Positions 61,955-64,000 of a stretch of DNA of 64,000 nucleotides are shown piece after piece (positions within the stretch are counted from its first letter, which is position 1; each line of letters starts with the position of its first letter). The DNA lies in assembly GCA_013290125.1 (NCBI GenBank), contig JABCYQ010000010.1:32716-96715 (forward strand). The letters run 5' to 3'. This DNA comes from Vulcanimicrobiota bacterium. GTDB lineage: Bacteria > Vulcanimicrobiota > Vulcanimicrobiia > Eremiobacterales > Eremiobacteraceae. The translations under genes and the position numbers were made by a program. A model generated the notes under the pieces. The model did no database searches. It saw only the letters and a program-made list of their open reading frames with translations, and was not told the DNA's origin.

Positions 61955-63040
61955 TTAGCCGGCGGTGGCTAGCGGGTACTCGCGGCGGTTGAAGTACGTG
62001 TCGCGGATAACCGGCCGGTAACCGGCACGGCGGATGTTCTTCTCCAACTCCGCGCGATTCGCGGTGTTTGTGCTTCCCGCGAGCGTGACGACTTTCTCTT
62101 CCAAAATAGTTCCGCCCATGTCGTCGCAGCCGAACATCAATCCGAGCTGGCCGAGTTTCAAACCCGGCGTCAGCCACGACGATTGCAGATGATCGAAGTT
62201 GTCCAAATACAGTCGGCTTACGGCGAGGACCCGCAGGTACTCGAGGCCGGTCGCTTCCTTGCCCTTGAGCGGCGTCTTGAACGGCACGTAGTACCACGGG
62301 ATGAACGCCGTGAACCCGTGCGTCTCGTCTTGGAGCTCGCGCAGAACATCCAAATGCCGGATGCGCTCCGCGTCCGTCTCCACCGACCCGAACATCATGG
62401 TCGCGGTGGTCGGCATGCCGAGCCGCTGCGCGATGCGCATGACTTCGATCCAACGATCATCGTCGATCTTGCGAGCCGAGATGCGCTTGCGCACCCGTTC
62501 GACTAAAATCTCGGCACCGGCGCCCGGCAATGATTTCAAGCCCGCGGCGCGTAGCGTTATCAGTACGTCTTCGATGCTCATGGACTCGCGTTTGGCGATG
62601 CCGCAGATCTCGCTCGTCGAAAGCGAATGGATGTCCACATCCGGGAAGCGCTCGCCGATTGCGCGGAAAAGATCGACGTAGTACGCGATCGGGAGATCTG
62701 GATTGACGCCGCCCTGCACCATGATCTGCGTGGCGCCTTGGTCCGCGGCGAACTTGACGCGCTCGAGCACCTGCTCGTGCGTCATCGTGTAGCCCTCGGC
62801 GTGCCCTTCCGGCCGGAAGAACGCACAGAACGTGCAGTGGACGTTGCAGATGTTCGTGTAGTTGATGGTTGTGTCGATGACATAGGTGACTTCGTCGCCG
62901 GGATGCAGCTGCGTGCGCCGTGCATGCGCGGCCGCGCCGAGCGCATGTAAGTCGGCCTCGCGATAGACACGCACGCCTTCATCGTACGTCAGACGGCCGC
63001 CGCTAGCGGCGCGATCGAGCAGACTTGCGATGTCAGACAT
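61955..63040 (-). CDS. mqnC: Cyclic dehypoxanthinyl futalosine synthase MqnC
   Basis: 361 residues, radical SAM. Cluster Cys65, Cys69 and Cys72 in YTNICNVHCTFCAFFRPEGH, plus MVQGGVNPDLPIAYYVDLFR, DIHSLSTSEI and GFTAFIPWYYVP. It turns dehypoxanthine futalosine into its cyclic form in the futalosine menaquinone pathway. MqnE is related, but the partial mqnE upstream is distinct. Overlaps the mqnA stop by 8 nt. Confidence 0.92.
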   Translation of the reverse strand: MSDIASLLDRAASGGRLTYDEGVRVYREADLHALGAAAHARRTQLHPGDEVTYVIDTTINYTNICNVHCTFCAFFRPEGHAEGYTMTHEQVLERVKFAADQGATQIMVQGGVNPDLPIAYYVDLFRAIGERFPDVDIHSLSTSEICGIAKRESMSIEDVLITLRAAGLKSLPGAGAEILVERVRKRISARKIDDDRWIEVMRIAQRLGMPTTATMMFGSVETDAERIRHLDVLRELQDETHGFTAFIPWYYVPFKTPLKGKEATGLEYLRVLAVSRLYLDNFDHLQSSWLTPGLKLGQLGLMFGCDDMGGTILEEKVVTLAGSTNTANRAELEKNIRRAGYRPVIRDTYFNRREYPLATAG

Positions 63041-63869
63041 GTGTGGGGACCTCGCGCAAGAATTCGAAGCGCGGCACCGACCCGAGTAAGCCGTGTTTGA
63101 CGGCGAGTTCGAAAAAGCGGGTCAGGCCCAACCGCGCCGCTTCATCGAAATCGAAATTGAGCGTGGCGTAGTAGTCGCGATAGAATCCCTCTGGTCGAGG
63201 GCGCACGGACCGCGCCGCCGCGATCACGTCATCTATGTTGTCCGCTCCCCAGGTTTTCGCGCGCCGGAGCGCGGTTGCCACCGCCTCGACTTCGCTCGGC
63301 CGATCAGTCGCCACGTCGCGGCGAACGGCCCAGACGGCGTATGCCATGCCTAGTCCGGTGAGCTCGTGCCAGAGCGAGCCGATGTCGTGCGCGTCGCCGG
63401 GCTCGGCAGCGAAGAAGCCGTCGATCGCAGCATCGCCGATCAGCAGGCACGGCGCGCCGTCCGCGCGGTATGCGGCAAGCGGATCATCTGACTCGACGTA
63501 GTCCGGCGTAAATCCGTAACGCTCCGCGCAGATGGTCGCGAAGAGATTCCGGCCGGTCGCACTTTCGCGCGTCGTCGCAATGGCCACGCCGGCGAGATCC
63601 GCCGGCGGCTTGCGCGACACGCAGTAGATGCTGCGCACGTCACGCCGCGCACCGATGCAGACGTCCGGGAATAGAAGAAAGGCTTGTGCATTCTTTGCGA
63701 AGTGAAATGAACTGATCGGGCTGATATCGAGATCGCCGGCGGACAATCTCGCGTTCAATACGGTGGGGACACCGGCGGACAGCAGGCCCGGAAACTCTAC
63801 CGCACCCGCGTCGAAGGCAGCATAGATCGGCAAATCGTTCGTATAACTGATGCGGCCGCAGCGGATCAC
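63033..63869 (-). CDS. mqnA: Chorismate dehydratase MqnA
   Basis: 278 residues. First step of the futalosine menaquinone route. Family motifs: ISYTNDLPIYAAFD, GVPTVLNARLSAGDLDISPI and SSFHFAKNAQAFLLFPDVCI. ATTRESATGRNLFATICAER and CLLIGDAA match the two-lobed periplasmic-binding-like fold. GTG start, 3 nt after the mqnE stop. Confidence 0.94.
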   Translation of the reverse strand: MIRCGRISYTNDLPIYAAFDAGAVEFPGLLSAGVPTVLNARLSAGDLDISPISSFHFAKNAQAFLLFPDVCIGARRDVRSIYCVSRKPPADLAGVAIATTRESATGRNLFATICAERYGFTPDYVESDDPLAAYRADGAPCLLIGDAAIDGFFAAEPGDAHDIGSLWHELTGLGMAYAVWAVRRDVATDRPSEVEAVATALRRAKTWGADNIDDVIAAARSVRPRPEGFYRDYYATLNFDFDEAARLGLTRFFELAVKHGLLGSVPRFEFLREVPTHV

Positions 63870-63872
63870 TGG

Positions 63873-64000
63873 TCAGGCCGGTTCCAAGACTTTGTACAGC
63901 AGGTTGCGCCGCGTCGGCACGAAGCCCGCCTCTTCGATGGCCCGTTTCAGTTCCTGTGCCGGCGTGCTCTGATCGGTCTTGCTGCCGGCGTCGCGATAGA
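63873..64000 (-). CDS. mqnE: C-terminal end of aminodeoxyfutalosine synthase MqnE (cut by window edge)
   Basis: About 42 residues are visible: RDAGSKTDQSTPAQELKRAI, then EEAGFVPTRRNLLYKVLEPA and stop. The EEAGFVPTRRNLLY ending resembles the C-terminus of MqnE-type radical SAM enzymes (G-x-x-P-x-x-R-x-x-x-Y). With mqnA 3 nt downstream, mqnE is the most likely identity; MqnC is already present in the window. Confidence 0.7.
   Translation of the reverse strand, partial: YRDAGSKTDQSTPAQELKRAIEEAGFVPTRRNLLYKVLEPA

Overview
This is a GC-rich, densely coded bacterial chromosome segment. I see no tRNA, rRNA, CRISPR array or insertion sequence. Genes run in long co-directional blocks with many 4-nt start/stop overlaps (ATGA, GTGA, TTGA), and GTG and TTG starts are common. 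The mix of futalosine menaquinone genes, a homodimeric glycyl-tRNA synthetase, long-form HPF, family 4 uracil-DNA glycosylase, dnaG-rpoD, secD-secF, polyhydroxyalkanoate genes and a compact flagellar export operon fits an uncultured, deep-branching terrestrial lineage. Candidatus Eremiobacterota (WPS-2) is my best guess, but this is inference, not shown by the sequence.

Layout. 1-3.1 kb: a truncated secreted protein and two tandem paralogous beta-propeller lipoproteins (minus). 3.2-7.5 kb: CDF transporter, SecF, SecD and an HD phosphohydrolase (minus). 7.5-14.5 kb: flhA, flhB, fliR, fliQ, fliP, fliN-like, fliM-like and flgG-like genes in one minus-strand operon, headed by a small ORF full of in-frame palindromic repeats. 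14.7-17.6 kb: a VOC protein and modABC. 17.7-22.5 kb: an alpha/beta hydrolase-glycosyltransferase fusion, a TetR regulator, a HEAT-repeat cyclophilin and a KGG-repeat protein. 22.5-32.1 kb: rpoD, dnaG, a small secreted protein, dgt, two unknown genes and pyruvate phosphate dikinase. 32.3-38.5 kb: PHA locus (two reductases, synthase, XRE regulator, phasin) with an interleaved aspartic protease. 38.6-47.9 kb: glyQS, an ABC exporter, rlmN, udg, a family 2 glycosyltransferase, a CxxC redox protein, small secreted proteins and prfB. 48-50.4 kb: two VOC proteins around an AT-richer lipoprotein. 50.4-59.3 kb: secA, hpf, polysaccharide deacetylase, LCP protein, rimO, yajQ and rodZ-like (minus). 59.4-61.8 kb: mnmA and two unknown genes (plus). 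61.9-64 kb: mqnC, mqnA and the end of mqnE (minus).

Functional links. SecD, SecF and SecA serve protein export. The PHA genes form a synthesis, granule and regulation unit, with two similar promoters driving the second reductase/synthase unit and the phasin. rodZ-like, LCP protein and deacetylase point to cell-envelope work. mqnA, mqnC and mqnE give menaquinone through futalosine.

Most notable: (i) a family of about 67-nt paired-hairpin intergenic repeats with compensatory substitutions and tandem expansion; (ii) a PHA synthase with a basic Ala/Lys/Pro-rich tail like the DNA-binding tails of PhaF and PhaM, and a similar tract in front of pyruvate phosphate dikinase; (iii) a programmed +1 frameshift in prfB; (iv) candidate leaderless promoters; (v) an 11-codon leader ORF coupled to mnmA; (vi) 45-bp in-frame repeats ahead of the flagellar operon.
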